64,000 nucleotides of DNA from Bacteroidales bacterium UBA5197 (GCA_002412885.1 DHVX01000072.1:124001-188000), one strand, 5' to 3'; positions 51,856 through 61,055 are shown, numbered from the stretch's first letter. Notes: generated by a model not told the origin, from the sequence alone. Made by a program: numbers and translations.

Positions 51856-51863
51856 TAAATTTG
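51856..51863 (+). promoter_or_regulatory. Candidate -7 box of the small T9SS gene
   Basis: TAAATTTG fits TAnnTTTG, 130 nt before the ATG at 51994. No -33 box is clear, so this is tentative. Confidence 0.35.
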
Positions 51864-51993
51864 CGCATTCGTTCAGGGCACTTTAAAAATTCCAGTTTTC
51901 TGCATTTAAAATCCTCTGAGCAACAATTAATTAATCATAATAAAAGAATCGCTCCGGAGACATTCCGGAAACCTTAAAAAGACTTTCTCTGAG

Positions 51994-52782
51994 ATGAAAA
52001 AACTAACTTTTGCAACAATTCTGCTGCTTCCATTTCTGGCTTTTGGACAAATAAATCTTGAAAGCACCTATAATTATTCAGGATCTTATACCAACCTGCG
52101 TTCTTCGGGTGATAAATTCTTTATCATGGATGTTGCCAGCAGCCAGTGCAGGATCTACAACACCAATCACAGTATCTGGAAAACAATCAATCTGAGTGTA
52201 CCTTCGGGTAATTATCTTTACGACATAAAGCATGTAAGTGAGAACCTGTTTACCAACGACAATACGCTTTGTCTCGCTTATGTCTATTATTATTACGATG
52301 AAGTGAATCAGTTTTATACATTCAACGCCAGAATCATTAAGGAAAACGGAACTGAGCTGCTTTTCATTCCCGGCTGCCAGTATCTGAACGTGGTGAACAC
52401 ATCAACATCGGGAACAAAACTTGTAGCATACAGTTACGATTATTCACAAACCATTTATACCATAACAACCCGTGTTTACAGCCTTCCGGGAACAATTACT
52501 TCAACAGCAGAAGGTGAAACTGGATTGCCGGTGCTGTCAGATCTTCCGGCATTTCCAAACCCGTCTTCCACACAGGTAACCATTCCATACACATTGCCCG
52601 CAGGTTCGGCACCAGCAATTCTCAGACTGATAAATCAGTCAGGACAGATCGTAAAGGAAACTACAATTTTACCCGAAAACAACATATATATATTTAACGT
52701 ACAGGGAATGAAGGCAGGAGTTTATCTCTATCAAATTGAGGCTGCTTCGGGCTCACACACTGGTAAAATTGTTGTTAACTGA
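51994..52782 (+). CDS. Small T9SS-secreted protein
   Basis: The 262-residue protein has a signal peptide (about 1-18, LLPFLAFGQ), a beta-rich body with many Tyr/Asn residues (YVYYYYDEVNQFYTF), and a T9SS type A sorting domain from about residue 183: FPNPSSTQVTIPYTLP, then GQIVKETTILPE and MKAGVYLYQIE. The sorting domain directs export through the outer membrane by the type IX system. The body resembles no family I recognise. It is one of two T9SS cargoes in the window, but there is no sign that it is co-regulated with the giant protein. Convergent with the iron-sulfur gene. Confidence 0.85.
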   Translation: MKKLTFATILLLPFLAFGQINLESTYNYSGSYTNLRSSGDKFFIMDVASSQCRIYNTNHSIWKTINLSVPSGNYLYDIKHVSENLFTNDNTLCLAYVYYYYDEVNQFYTFNARIIKENGTELLFIPGCQYLNVVNTSTSGTKLVAYSYDYSQTIYTITTRVYSLPGTITSTAEGETGLPVLSDLPAFPNPSSTQVTIPYTLPAGSAPAILRLINQSGQIVKETTILPENNIYIFNVQGMKAGVYLYQIEAASGSHTGKIVVN

Positions 52783-52976
52783 AGCATTTTTCAGGAAGGA
52801 AAGAGGTATTCATCCTTCTTCAGAAAACATGTTAAGTCAGAAGAAGACTGTTGATTTGGGAATCAGCAAGTTGAAAGCTTAACTGCTTAGGGCGGAAAAA
52901 CCAGGTAAATTTGAAATTAAAAAGTGAATAAGAAGACCTGACAATTTGAAAGAAAACTTGTTAGGTCAATCTTTGA

Positions 52977-54881
52977 TTAAAACCTGTAAGGATTTTCCAG
53001 ATTCTGCTCTGTGCCATCACTCAGGTGAACTTTGAGCTGAGGCTCATTCAGTTGGTTTATGATCTCATCTTTGCCGGTAATTTCCGGCACATAAACCAGG
53101 CTGAGCATAAAGCCGCTATCCGAAGGAATGATCTCAAATTTTAATACTCCTCTGTTATTGCTGATGTGACTGAGCAGATACCAGGGCATATCGGACAATG
53201 AGGGATCGGCAGCCTTGGCAAAAGGAAGCAACAGGCTATCTATCTGGTTAACATTGTATTTTTCAAAGCCATTGAAAGTCATTGAAACCGGCTCATACAT
53301 CTTTTTCAGGTAATTACTCAGGCTCAAGCCCGCTTTAGGTTCGACCGAAGCTACTTTAAAACCGGTGCTTGCTTCTCTTTGCTCTCCATCAGACTCCCAT
53401 TTTACTTTCTTTTCTTCAATCAGTTTGGCAATTTCACTGGCAGTAACTATTGTTGAGTCGTAAAAAATAAAGGTATGCACCGGCTCGCCAAACATGGTTT
53501 CAAAAGCCAGAATTCCAGGATTTTGTGATGTTTTTATAGCCAGAAGTCTTGCATCAGAAGGATCGAAGAATTTATCCACTGCAAATTCAGCCACCGCGAT
53601 TCTGATCTGGCTTTCTGAAGGTGCAGCAATTACCCGGGTAACCGGGGTAAACATAAATTCTTTTATCGCTGTTTCGCTGGTAACTTCAGGATTGAAGTAG
53701 ATTTTTACGCTAAAGTCAGAAACAAAAGCTTCGACACCCAGCACACCGGGCAGTTCTTTCATATGATTGGCAAACGACATGGCACTGCCAAAACATTTCA
53801 CATTTTTCAGGCCTGATTGCTGGTAAATACTGGCTTCGCTCATTTGCTCACTTGTTCCCCACCTGAGACTGATGGTCGGAATATCGGTGATAGATGCAAA
53901 AGCAAGTCCCAATGCAATCAAAGCAACTGTGGCAGCTGCAGGCAGCCAATTAATTTTTCTTTTGCTGAACTGCAGAGTTTCAGGTTCGGGGCAACTTGTA
54001 ACACAATCGCCGCAAAGGTGGCAATCGATGTGCTGAACTTTTGGGATATCAGAAATCTTTATTGCCATCGGGCAGACTTTGTCGCAGATACGGCATGAGG
54101 TGCAGGTTTCGGCTTTGCGGGTAACCTTTACAACCGGAAAAATTCCGAATTTCAAGCGGGTAGTTTCAAGAATCACACCAGCCAGACAAAGAGCACCAAG
54201 TAACCATATCCAACCGATTGAAAGTCCGAAACCCAAAGTTAAAAGCGTATAAACAGCTACAATTCCAAGAAATACAAAACCAAAACTAAAGATATTTGAT
54301 GCAGCGCTCAGCGGACAGATGTATTTGCACCAAAACTGTCTTACAAAAAATGAACCCGGGATTGCAAGCAATAAAGCCATCACAGCATATCCCATTACAA
54401 CATCGGAGCTAAAACCTGAGAACAGCGCATAATATGGATCAAATTTTTTGCAGAAAAGTTCGCTGCTGCTGATTGAAAAATAAAAGGTAATAAAGAGAAT
54501 GGCATATTTTAATACCCTTAGCAAACGATCGGCAATTCCGGTAATCACAAAATTCATTTTAAAGCGTTTGCCTTGCCAGCCCAGCCATTCAGTGAAAGTA
54601 CCGATGGGGCAGATATAACTGCAGAACAACTTACTGAATAGAAAAACTCCGGCCAGTAAAGCTATGCCCATTGAAATCTGGGTTGTAGTCATTGAGCAAG
54701 CCAATGAATTGTTTGCCAGAAATGATGACAAAGCCTGCAATCCGCCAAACGGGCAATAAGCCTCAAAGTCAGCAACATACGACTTATCAATAAATGGACG
54801 GATTACCATGTATAAAAGTAACCCAAGGATTGTCCACTGAAGTGCAAGCCTGTAGAAATTTCTCTTTTTTGCTTTTGCCAT
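52977..54881 (-). CDS. NapH-like membrane iron-sulfur protein with C-terminal HMA-like domains
   Basis: The 634-residue protein has an N-terminal membrane half with about six transmembrane segments and the NapH/CcoG-type CPFGG (C43), CSYICP (C87, C91) and CKYICP (C185, C189) motifs. Two ferredoxin-type 4Fe-4S motifs follow: C260-C263-C266-C270 and C287-C290-C293-C297. After a further membrane segment (about 312-332) come two domains (about 356-412 and 425-495) with the beta-alpha-beta-beta pattern of heavy-metal-associated domains, the first keeping a single cysteine (C363) rather than CxxC. Such proteins pass electrons across or along the membrane; the partner is unknown. It is divergent from the nuclease-family gene and has a palindrome on its promoter. 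Confidence 0.8.
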   Translation of the reverse strand: MAKAKKRNFYRLALQWTILGLLLYMVIRPFIDKSYVADFEAYCPFGGLQALSSFLANNSLACSMTTTQISMGIALLAGVFLFSKLFCSYICPIGTFTEWLGWQGKRFKMNFVITGIADRLLRVLKYAILFITFYFSISSSELFCKKFDPYYALFSGFSSDVVMGYAVMALLLAIPGSFFVRQFWCKYICPLSAASNIFSFGFVFLGIVAVYTLLTLGFGLSIGWIWLLGALCLAGVILETTRLKFGIFPVVKVTRKAETCTSCRICDKVCPMAIKISDIPKVQHIDCHLCGDCVTSCPEPETLQFSKRKINWLPAAATVALIALGLAFASITDIPTISLRWGTSEQMSEASIYQQSGLKNVKCFGSAMSFANHMKELPGVLGVEAFVSDFSVKIYFNPEVTSETAIKEFMFTPVTRVIAAPSESQIRIAVAEFAVDKFFDPSDARLLAIKTSQNPGILAFETMFGEPVHTFIFYDSTIVTASEIAKLIEEKKVKWESDGEQREASTGFKVASVEPKAGLSLSNYLKKMYEPVSMTFNGFEKYNVNQIDSLLLPFAKAADPSLSDMPWYLLSHISNNRGVLKFEIIPSDSGFMLSLVYVPEITGKDEIINQLNEPQLKVHLSDGTEQNLENPYRF

Positions 54882-54904
54882 GACCTAACTGAAATTAAAT
54901 TATA

Positions 54905-54924
54905 AAGTTCAAAAATATGAACTT
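54905..54924 (-). promoter_or_regulatory. Promoter with overlapping palindrome before the iron-sulfur gene
   Basis: TATTTTTG (54917-54910 on the minus strand) fits the -7 box, 28 nt before the ATG. It lies inside the perfect inverted repeat AAGTTCA-N6-TGAACTT (54905-54924). A regulator bound there would block the promoter. The regulator is unknown; the half-sites are loosely reminiscent of Crp/Fnr-family sites. Confidence 0.55.
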
Positions 54925-55012
54925 AAAAAAGTCATAAAACACGAAATGCTTATTCATATTGATTTTAAACAACGTCGTGTTTTAAAACTCCGGCTTAGAA
55001 ATGAAAATTGAT

Positions 55013-55020
55013 TAAGTTTG
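55013..55020 (+). promoter_or_regulatory. Candidate -7 box of the endonuclease/phosphatase-family gene
   Basis: TAAGTTTG ends 12 nt before the ATG at 55033. It overlaps the in-frame TTG at 55018, which makes that codon an unlikely start. Confidence 0.5.
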
Positions 55021-55032
55021 CCAAATAAAGAA

Positions 55033-56091
55033 ATGATTATGGTAGTCAGATTATTGTTTTCGGTTTTTCCTTTTCTCTTATTCATGCTTTATGCGTTTTC
55101 GCATCAGGCATTAGCCCAGAACCAGGAAAAAAAGGCGGAGGAGTTCAGAATAATGTTTTACAATGTTGAAAATCTTTTTGATCCATTTGACGACAGCTTA
55201 AAGAACGATGCAGAATTTCTCCCGGGAGGAATACGTGGATGGACCTGGAAAAAATTTGAGAAAAAGTTACAGAATACTTCAAAAGTAATTATCAGCACAG
55301 GGGGCTGGCGTCCGCCGGAAATTGTCGGTTTTTGCGAAGTTGAGAACAGGTTTTCGCTCATTCAGCTTTTAAAGAGAACCCCGCTTGAACGATTCGGATA
55401 TCAGATAGTGCATGAAGAATCAAATGATTTCCGGGGTATTGATGTGGCCTTGATTTACCGTCCTGACAAGTTTAAAAAGCTTTATCACAGAGCAATTCCT
55501 GTAATTTTTGAAGGAGATACCGCAGCCACAACACGTGACATATTGTATGTAAAAGGTTTAGCCGGAACTGACACCCTGCATGTATTTATAAACCATTGGC
55601 CTTCGAAATACGGAGGAGCATCGGCCACCATACCCCGACGCAGAGATGCCGCGCTGGCTCTTCGCCGGGTGGTAGATTCTCTGAATGCAGTTGTAACCCA
55701 CCCGCTGATTGTAATTACCGGCGACTTTAATGATACGCCTGAAGATGAAAGTGTGTTGACTCATCTGGGAGCTCAGCTAAAAGAACCCGCAACCGAGGGT
55801 CCTTTTCTGTTCAATCTGATGGGGCCTTTTCTGGGGAAGTGGGATACCGGAACGCACAAATTCAGAGAGGAATGGAGCATTATTGATCAGTTTATTGTTT
55901 CATCGGCGCTGCTCAGAAAGACTGAAGGTTTAAAATTATCAGATAAAAAAGCTGAGATTGTCAGATTTCCTTTTCTGATTGAAGAAGACAGAACACACAA
56001 CGGAACAAAACCTTACCGGACATATAACGGAATGCGATACCAGGGAGGTTTCAGCGACCATTTACCTATTTTATTGCATCTGGAGTATTGA
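55033..56091 (+). CDS. Secreted endonuclease/exonuclease/phosphatase-family protein
   Basis: The 352-residue protein has a signal peptide (about 1-28, HQALAQ) and a DNase I-like fold with family motifs MFYNVENLFD (metal-binding Asn), CEVEN (Glu), INHWPSKYGG (His), TGDFNDTPED (Asp/Asn pair) and the C-terminal SDHLPI (catalytic Asp-His). The active site appears complete. Family members cut DNA or phosphodiesters, or remove phosphates; the substrate here is not evident. The start is the ATG at 55033 because of the promoter at 55013-55020. It ends 22 nt before the convergent comEC stop. Confidence 0.88.
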   Translation: MIMVVRLLFSVFPFLLFMLYAFSHQALAQNQEKKAEEFRIMFYNVENLFDPFDDSLKNDAEFLPGGIRGWTWKKFEKKLQNTSKVIISTGGWRPPEIVGFCEVENRFSLIQLLKRTPLERFGYQIVHEESNDFRGIDVALIYRPDKFKKLYHRAIPVIFEGDTAATTRDILYVKGLAGTDTLHVFINHWPSKYGGASATIPRRRDAALALRRVVDSLNAVVTHPLIVITGDFNDTPEDESVLTHLGAQLKEPATEGPFLFNLMGPFLGKWDTGTHKFREEWSIIDQFIVSSALLRKTEGLKLSDKKAEIVRFPFLIEEDRTHNGTKPYRTYNGMRYQGGFSDHLPILLHLEY

Positions 56092-56113
56092 TGATCGATA
56101 ATAAATTTCGCAG

Positions 56114-58219
56114 TTAAAGCTTCACAACCAAAGCGCCTTCATCCATCACCGAATAAAACGGCACCTTCAATTTTTCAAAGTCTTCTTTCCACTTCTGCAT
56201 TCGCCGAAAGGAGCTTGAAGCATCAATTACAAAAACAGCGCCCGGAAAGGCAGCTACCAGTTTATCAGCATTTAGTCGAGAGTTTGCATGAATCACAACG
56301 TAATCGACCAATATTTGACCATCTCCTTCAGGCATTTGAGAATTGCCGGAAACAAAAGCAATTCGTTTCCCTCCTGCCAGAAGAAATCCACGATAAAGGC
56401 AGACATTGTCAATATTTGCAAGTGAATCGGATAAATCGATCAGCTTTCTGTTCTTTAACCCATTGCGGGTGCTGTAGCCTTCGAGCGGATAGCCAAGCTT
56501 TGCAGGTGCATTTTTTAGTGCAGAATCTGTAAAAAGGAGATGATTGCGACCTTCCACAAAACTCATTGCCGTATGGTTTCGAATGCTATGCACAATAAAT
56601 TCCTTACGGCTTGCGCGTTCAAAACGGGTAAAGCTGAAATCAATGCCTAAAAGAATCAGCACAGCAACCGCAATTCTGAAGTACAGCACTTTTCGGTTCA
56701 GATACCAGGCAAACAGAAGCAGAATCAAAAAATAAAAAAGCAAAGTAGAATGCCCGGAAAGAAAAACTCCACGCACCACAGCACCCGGAAGTCCTTCGAT
56801 AAATCCCACAGCTAAGTTCAGGAACTTAAATTCCCACACCAGCAGCCACCCGGCAATTCCTGAAACAAAAGGAATTTTGACCAGAAGTATAAAAGCAAGA
56901 CCTGAATAGATCAGAATTCCGGCCAACGGAATTACAATAAGATTGGTAAGGAGGAAATAATTCGGAAACTGGCTGAAATACATGATTGAAATTGGACCGG
57001 TGGCAATCTGGGCAGCCAGTGAAACCGAAATAATATCCCAGAAATACTTGTCAAATTTAGTGAATGGCAAGTACAACTTCTGAATATGCGGTTGAAGCGT
57101 AACAATCCCAAGCACAGCCGCATAGGAAAGTTGAAATCCAAGTTCAAAAATAATTGATGGGTTGTAAAGCAAAAGGAGAAATGCTGAAGCCGAAACAGAA
57201 TTGATAATGTGTGATTTACGATTCATTGCTCCACCGATGGTTACCAGAGAGAACATAAGAGAGGCGCGCATTACCGACGGTGCCAGACCGGTAATGAGCG
57301 CATAAAACCAGATCACAAGTAATATCAGCACGGGCCTTAGCCATAAAGCCCGCTTTCTTTTCCTTAGAAAAAAGAATAGCTTATCAGCCAGCAAAAAGAT
57401 AATACCAACATGCAACCCCGACACGCACAGAATGTGCATTGCCCCTGATCCGGCAAACTCTTTTCGCTGATCAGGATCGAGTAAATCGTCGTAACCAATA
57501 AGGAGGGCAGCCGCAACAGCATACTCACGACCTTCCATTCCTGTTTCTCTGAAGAGTTCAAGAAACCCATTTCTGATGCGATAAGCAAAAGCCTGAAAAA
57601 AATTACCTCCTTCGTCCGCCTTAATCTCATATCTGCCTGTGCGCAAAAAAAGTTGGTGATAAATACTTTTATTGGCCAGATAAGCCGCGTAATCAAACTC
57701 TCCGGGGTTTTTAGGGCCTGGCACTTTGGTTGGAAGTTCCGAAAAGGTAATTCTGTCGCCGTAACGAATGCTTCTGGACGTTGAATCCTTTGAAGCGTAT
57801 ACCATAATCCTGCCGGTTATTTTTTGAATAAGGTTGCCACTGCCGATTACATCAGGCTTTAATGTAAATCGCAACGAGTTGGCTCTTTCGGAAGGTTCAT
57901 CGGCAACAATGCCCGAAATTATTGTGGTTTCTTCATTGATATACTTCGAAAAGTGGCTTTTGTTATTGATTTCGTTGTTTAATCCGGCAAGCAGAAATCC
58001 GGAAATTATCAGAAATAAGTTTAAAAACAACCCATAAATCCAACGGCCTGAATATGCCGATTTCTCGGGAAGGAAACGACGCAGAGGCAATAGAAACAGA
58101 GGAACAATCACCACCCATAACGGAAGGCTGAACCATACACCCATAAATTTGTGCAGGACAATCCCGGCAATCAGTGGAATTACCAACCTGACAAACGGAT
58201 ATCGGGTCCAGGTTTTCAC
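56114..58219 (-). CDS. comEC: ComEC/Rec2-family DNA-uptake channel
   Basis: The 701-residue membrane protein has an N-terminal DUF4131-like part (about 1-210), a competence domain with many transmembrane segments (about 225-520) including the family signature AMHILCVSGLHVGI, and a C-terminal soluble part (about 535-701). Family members form the inner-membrane channel that takes up single-stranded DNA. The soluble part occupies the place of the metallo-beta-lactamase-like domain, but the HxHxDH metal site is not seen. It stands alone and is convergent with the nuclease/phosphatase-family gene. Confidence 0.9.
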   Translation of the reverse strand: MKTWTRYPFVRLVIPLIAGIVLHKFMGVWFSLPLWVVIVPLFLLPLRRFLPEKSAYSGRWIYGLFLNLFLIISGFLLAGLNNEINNKSHFSKYINEETTIISGIVADEPSERANSLRFTLKPDVIGSGNLIQKITGRIMVYASKDSTSRSIRYGDRITFSELPTKVPGPKNPGEFDYAAYLANKSIYHQLFLRTGRYEIKADEGGNFFQAFAYRIRNGFLELFRETGMEGREYAVAAALLIGYDDLLDPDQRKEFAGSGAMHILCVSGLHVGIIFLLADKLFFFLRKRKRALWLRPVLILLVIWFYALITGLAPSVMRASLMFSLVTIGGAMNRKSHIINSVSASAFLLLLYNPSIIFELGFQLSYAAVLGIVTLQPHIQKLYLPFTKFDKYFWDIISVSLAAQIATGPISIMYFSQFPNYFLLTNLIVIPLAGILIYSGLAFILLVKIPFVSGIAGWLLVWEFKFLNLAVGFIEGLPGAVVRGVFLSGHSTLLFYFLILLLFAWYLNRKVLYFRIAVAVLILLGIDFSFTRFERASRKEFIVHSIRNHTAMSFVEGRNHLLFTDSALKNAPAKLGYPLEGYSTRNGLKNRKLIDLSDSLANIDNVCLYRGFLLAGGKRIAFVSGNSQMPEGDGQILVDYVVIHANSRLNADKLVAAFPGAVFVIDASSSFRRMQKWKEDFEKLKVPFYSVMDEGALVVKL

Positions 58220-58367
58220 TTTGATCTAAAATAAAGGTTTATACTTCAGCCTACGCTATTATGTGAATAAAAAATATTAATGGTGCCGAAAAAATATTAC
58301 AATGTTGTGAATTGATTAATAAATACTCATTCTTTCAACTATTGAATAATGACACCTTACTATTCTT

Positions 58368-58398
58368 TTGCCACCAACCCTTACTGACCTGGTGGCAA
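58368..58398. repeat. Perfect 9-bp inverted repeat in the comEC-TPR gap
   Basis: TTGCCACCA, 13 nt, TGGTGGCAA. There is no U-run on either side, so it is not a standard terminator. It lies between the TPR stop (58484) and the comEC start (58219). It could be a protein-binding site or an mRNA-end hairpin. Confidence 0.5.
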
Positions 58399-58483
58399 TG
58401 TGCTTATTTAATCGTTTAGCAATGTAAAAATATGAAATCCAACTTGATTCTGCAAAAAAATAAAAAGCGAAAATAAAACAGAA

Positions 58484-59503
58484 TTATTTACAATATTTCT
58501 CCAACATCTCAGCAGCCATTTTATGGCCAAGCCCTGCAGCAGTCCGCCAATCGTTGCAGGCATCAGACTGCCTGTCGATGCGCTGATACGAAAAAGCACG
58601 ATTGTAATGGGCATCGGCATTTGAAGGTTGCATTGCAATAACTTTGCTATAATCAGCGGCTGCATCAGCAAATCGTTGCAGCATAAAGCGGCTGTTCCCG
58701 CGATTGATGTATGCCTGACTGTATTTGGAATCAATCTCCAGAGCACGGGTAAACATAACATCTGCTTCTTCGAAATTATTAATTGAAGCTAGCGAAGTAC
58801 CTTTATTGAACCAGGCAAGGGCATGCTGTGGCACCGCCTTCGTAACAATATCATATGTATTTATTGCCTCCTGATGTCGGCCCATTGCGGCAAGCACAAC
58901 TCCCTTATAATTCACGGCATCATAATAATCAGGTATTCTAGCCAGCGTAGTATCAAAATCGGCAAGGGCATCCTGAAAACGTTTTTGTTCCAGATACATT
59001 TGCCCGCGGTAATAATAATAGGGGGCCTGCGAAGGGCGGATCTGAATGGCTTTCGCGAAATCAGCATCTGCGCCTGCATAATCTTTTAATTCCCATTTTG
59101 CTTTTCCGCGATAAAAATACGCATCCGGATTTCTCTCATGAACCTCAATGGATTTTGTAAATTCCGAAATTGCACCTTTCAGGTCACCTGCTGAAGCCAA
59201 AGATATTCCCTTACGCCTTTCTTCAGCACCCTTTCCTTTGAAGGTTATGGTCTTATAAAGCTCTTCTTTGTGATTGGCCGGGGCTTGAAGGGATGGTTTA
59301 TTTTCATTTATGCTACCGATCATCGGTATCTGATCAAAGCCATCTGACATACCTGCAACGCGTGAAGTATCAGGCAATAAACCGGAAACCGTATCGGGCT
59401 GAATAGTGGTATCAGCAGATTTGGACTCCTGACGGCTAGTGCATGCCTGCGATGAAAATGCAAGAATCAAAAGAACAAGGACAAAAGAAGGCATAAATTT
59501 CAT
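58484..59503 (-). CDS. TPR-repeat lipoprotein
   Basis: The 339-residue protein starts with a lipoprotein signal (MKFMPSFVLVLLILAFSSQAC, lipid-attachment Cys about residue 21). A low-complexity linker follows, then seven consecutive 34-residue TPR units (about 105-335; for example AYFYRGKAKWELKDYAGA, AWFNKGTSLASINNFEEA). TPR arrays serve as protein-interaction scaffolds; no partner can be named. I choose the ATG at 59503 because a -7 box (59522-59529) lies just upstream and the longer frame to 59575 has no signal-peptide character. Confidence 0.8.
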   Translation of the reverse strand: MKFMPSFVLVLLILAFSSQACTSRQESKSADTTIQPDTVSGLLPDTSRVAGMSDGFDQIPMIGSINENKPSLQAPANHKEELYKTITFKGKGAEERRKGISLASAGDLKGAISEFTKSIEVHERNPDAYFYRGKAKWELKDYAGADADFAKAIQIRPSQAPYYYYRGQMYLEQKRFQDALADFDTTLARIPDYYDAVNYKGVVLAAMGRHQEAINTYDIVTKAVPQHALAWFNKGTSLASINNFEEADVMFTRALEIDSKYSQAYINRGNSRFMLQRFADAAADYSKVIAMQPSNADAHYNRAFSYQRIDRQSDACNDWRTAAGLGHKMAAEMLEKYCK

Positions 59504-59521
59504 AAAAACCGGATTTTGAAG

Positions 59522-59529
59522 CAAAGGTA
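59522..59529 (-). promoter_or_regulatory. Candidate -7 box of the TPR lipoprotein gene
   Basis: TACCTTTG on the minus strand fits TAnnTTTG and lies 18 nt before the ATG at 59503. Confidence 0.5.
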
Positions 59530-59640
59530 AGTAAAAAGTCCTGACTGCTATCAGGCAGCCTGGTTGAGAAGGCAAGCAAAGTTAAAAGGTTTCAGCGTTG
59601 AAATGATTGAATGTATGAATATTTGCAAGTAAAAATCGTT

Positions 59641-60750
59641 TCATTTTTTAAATTCTCTTTTCAGGAAACCTGAAATCGATTCAGCAGCCCGACGCGAAGC
59701 GCCATCACCACCCAGAATATCACGCAATTCTGCATAATCCCGGTTGATCTGCTCCCCGGTTGATGCATCATTCAAAATAAGATTCAGTTCATGGGTTAGA
59801 TTTGCCGGATTCAACTCATTTTGAATCAGTTCCTTTACCACCGGCCTGTCCATAATGAGATTTACAAGTGAGATATATTTCACTTTGATCACCCTTTTGG
59901 CAATCTGATAGGAGATATTTCCACCTTTATAGCATACTACTTCGGGGGTTCCGATCAGCGCAGTTTCTAGAGTGGCAGTGCCGGAAGTAACCAATGCAGC
60001 CTTTGCTTGTTTCAGCAAATCATAGGTCCGGCCTGATATTACGGGAATAGAATTGGTGCCGGCAACTTTATGATAGAAATCTTCACCATGCGAATCGACT
60101 CCTGCGATTACGAACTGAACTTCAGGAAAATTCAGTGCGGTTTTTGCCATTTCAGGAAGCACTTTCTGAATTTCCTGTTTGCGGCTTCCCGGAAGAAGTG
60201 CAACGATTGGCCTTTTTTCATCCGGGAAAACCGGGCTGAAATTATTCTGCCCCAAAGCATCAAGCAATGGATGCCCATGAAACTCAACTTTCATTCTGTG
60301 GCGGGCATAAAAATCCTTTTCGAACGGGAGGATCACAATCATTTTATCGACCACCTTTCGGATGATTTTTACACGGGATTGCTTCCATGCCCATACCTGT
60401 GGTGAGATATAATAAATTACAGGAATCCCTTTTTCATGGAGAAACTCAGCAATTTTAAGGTTAAAACCAGGGTAATCAACCAGAATAACAGCATCAGGTT
60501 TAAAAGCAAGAATATCTTTTTTGCAGAATGCGAGATTACTGAGGATGGTTCTGAGATTAAGCAGCACTTCCAGAAAACCCATGAATGCAAGATCGCGGTA
60601 GTGTTTTACAATCACTCCTCCCTGCTCCTGCATGAGACCGCCACCCCAACATCTGAATTCCATATTTCCATCAAGGGCAGATAATTCCCTCATGAGATTT
60701 GAGGCATGAAGATCACCCGAAGCTTCCCCGGCAATAATGTAGAGCTTCAT
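59641..60750 (-). CDS. lpxB: Lipid-A-disaccharide synthase
   Basis: The 369-residue GT19-family enzyme joins UDP-2,3-diacylglucosamine and lipid X into the lipid A disaccharide on the inner face of the inner membrane. Motifs: GEASGDLHASNLM at the N-terminus, DYPGFNLKIA, ISPQVWAW, LLPGSRKQEI and TSGTATLETALIGTP. The length is typical. It is the last gene of a tight surE-orf-lpxB run: the gap to the small membrane-protein gene is 8 nt. Its presence shows a lipid A-containing outer membrane. Confidence 0.96.
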   Translation of the reverse strand: MKLYIIAGEASGDLHASNLMRELSALDGNMEFRCWGGGLMQEQGGVIVKHYRDLAFMGFLEVLLNLRTILSNLAFCKKDILAFKPDAVILVDYPGFNLKIAEFLHEKGIPVIYYISPQVWAWKQSRVKIIRKVVDKMIVILPFEKDFYARHRMKVEFHGHPLLDALGQNNFSPVFPDEKRPIVALLPGSRKQEIQKVLPEMAKTALNFPEVQFVIAGVDSHGEDFYHKVAGTNSIPVISGRTYDLLKQAKAALVTSGTATLETALIGTPEVVCYKGGNISYQIAKRVIKVKYISLVNLIMDRPVVKELIQNELNPANLTHELNLILNDASTGEQINRDYAELRDILGGDGASRRAAESISGFLKREFKK

Positions 60751-60758
60751 AACAGGAT

Positions 60759-61055
60759 TTAATAGAAATAGATGCTGAATGGTTTACCGTCGATAAACAA
60801 AAAGTAAAGAATGACGAAAAGAAATACTATCACCAACGATCCTCCACCGGCTTTTGTGAACTTAAGTTTTCGCATATACCAACGCATAAGCAAAATTCCC
60901 GGGGCAAAGGCGAGAAGCAATAATTTGTTTTCAGGCTGGTATTGCGAAAAAAGCCTGTAAATCAATGGTCCGCCAAAAATTACCAGTGCTGATGCGCCCA
61001 AAGTCACAAGCAAAGTGGCCAGAAGACCGATAAAAAAGTTGTCGTTTTTCCACAT
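60759..61055 (-). CDS. Small membrane protein between surE and lpxB
   Basis: This 98-residue protein has three or four hydrophobic segments (about residues 8-35, 43-57 and 70-92) and a short basic loop (WYMRKLKFTKAGG). I do not recognise a named family; small membrane proteins at this place next to lpxB are familiar in Bacteroidota. The ATG at 61055 is chosen over 61073 because the extra six residues add nothing and it is closer to a typical membrane-protein start (MWKNDNFF). It starts 45 nt after surE and ends 8 nt before lpxB, so it is part of that operon. A role in lipid A export or assembly would be a guess from context. Confidence 0.7.
   Translation of the reverse strand: MWKNDNFFIGLLATLLVTLGASALVIFGGPLIYRLFSQYQPENKLLLLAFAPGILLMRWYMRKLKFTKAGGGSLVIVFLFVILYFLFIDGKPFSIYFY

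Noticed and set aside
52783..52976. Terminator between the small T9SS gene and the iron-sulfur gene
   Set aside because: Only a weak, imperfect stem (CAGGAAGG with CCTTCTTC) and no clean T-run were found.
55018..55032. TTG start for the nuclease/phosphatase-family gene
   Set aside because: The codon overlaps the -7 box at 55013-55020, so the message would begin after it. The ATG at 55033 is preferred.
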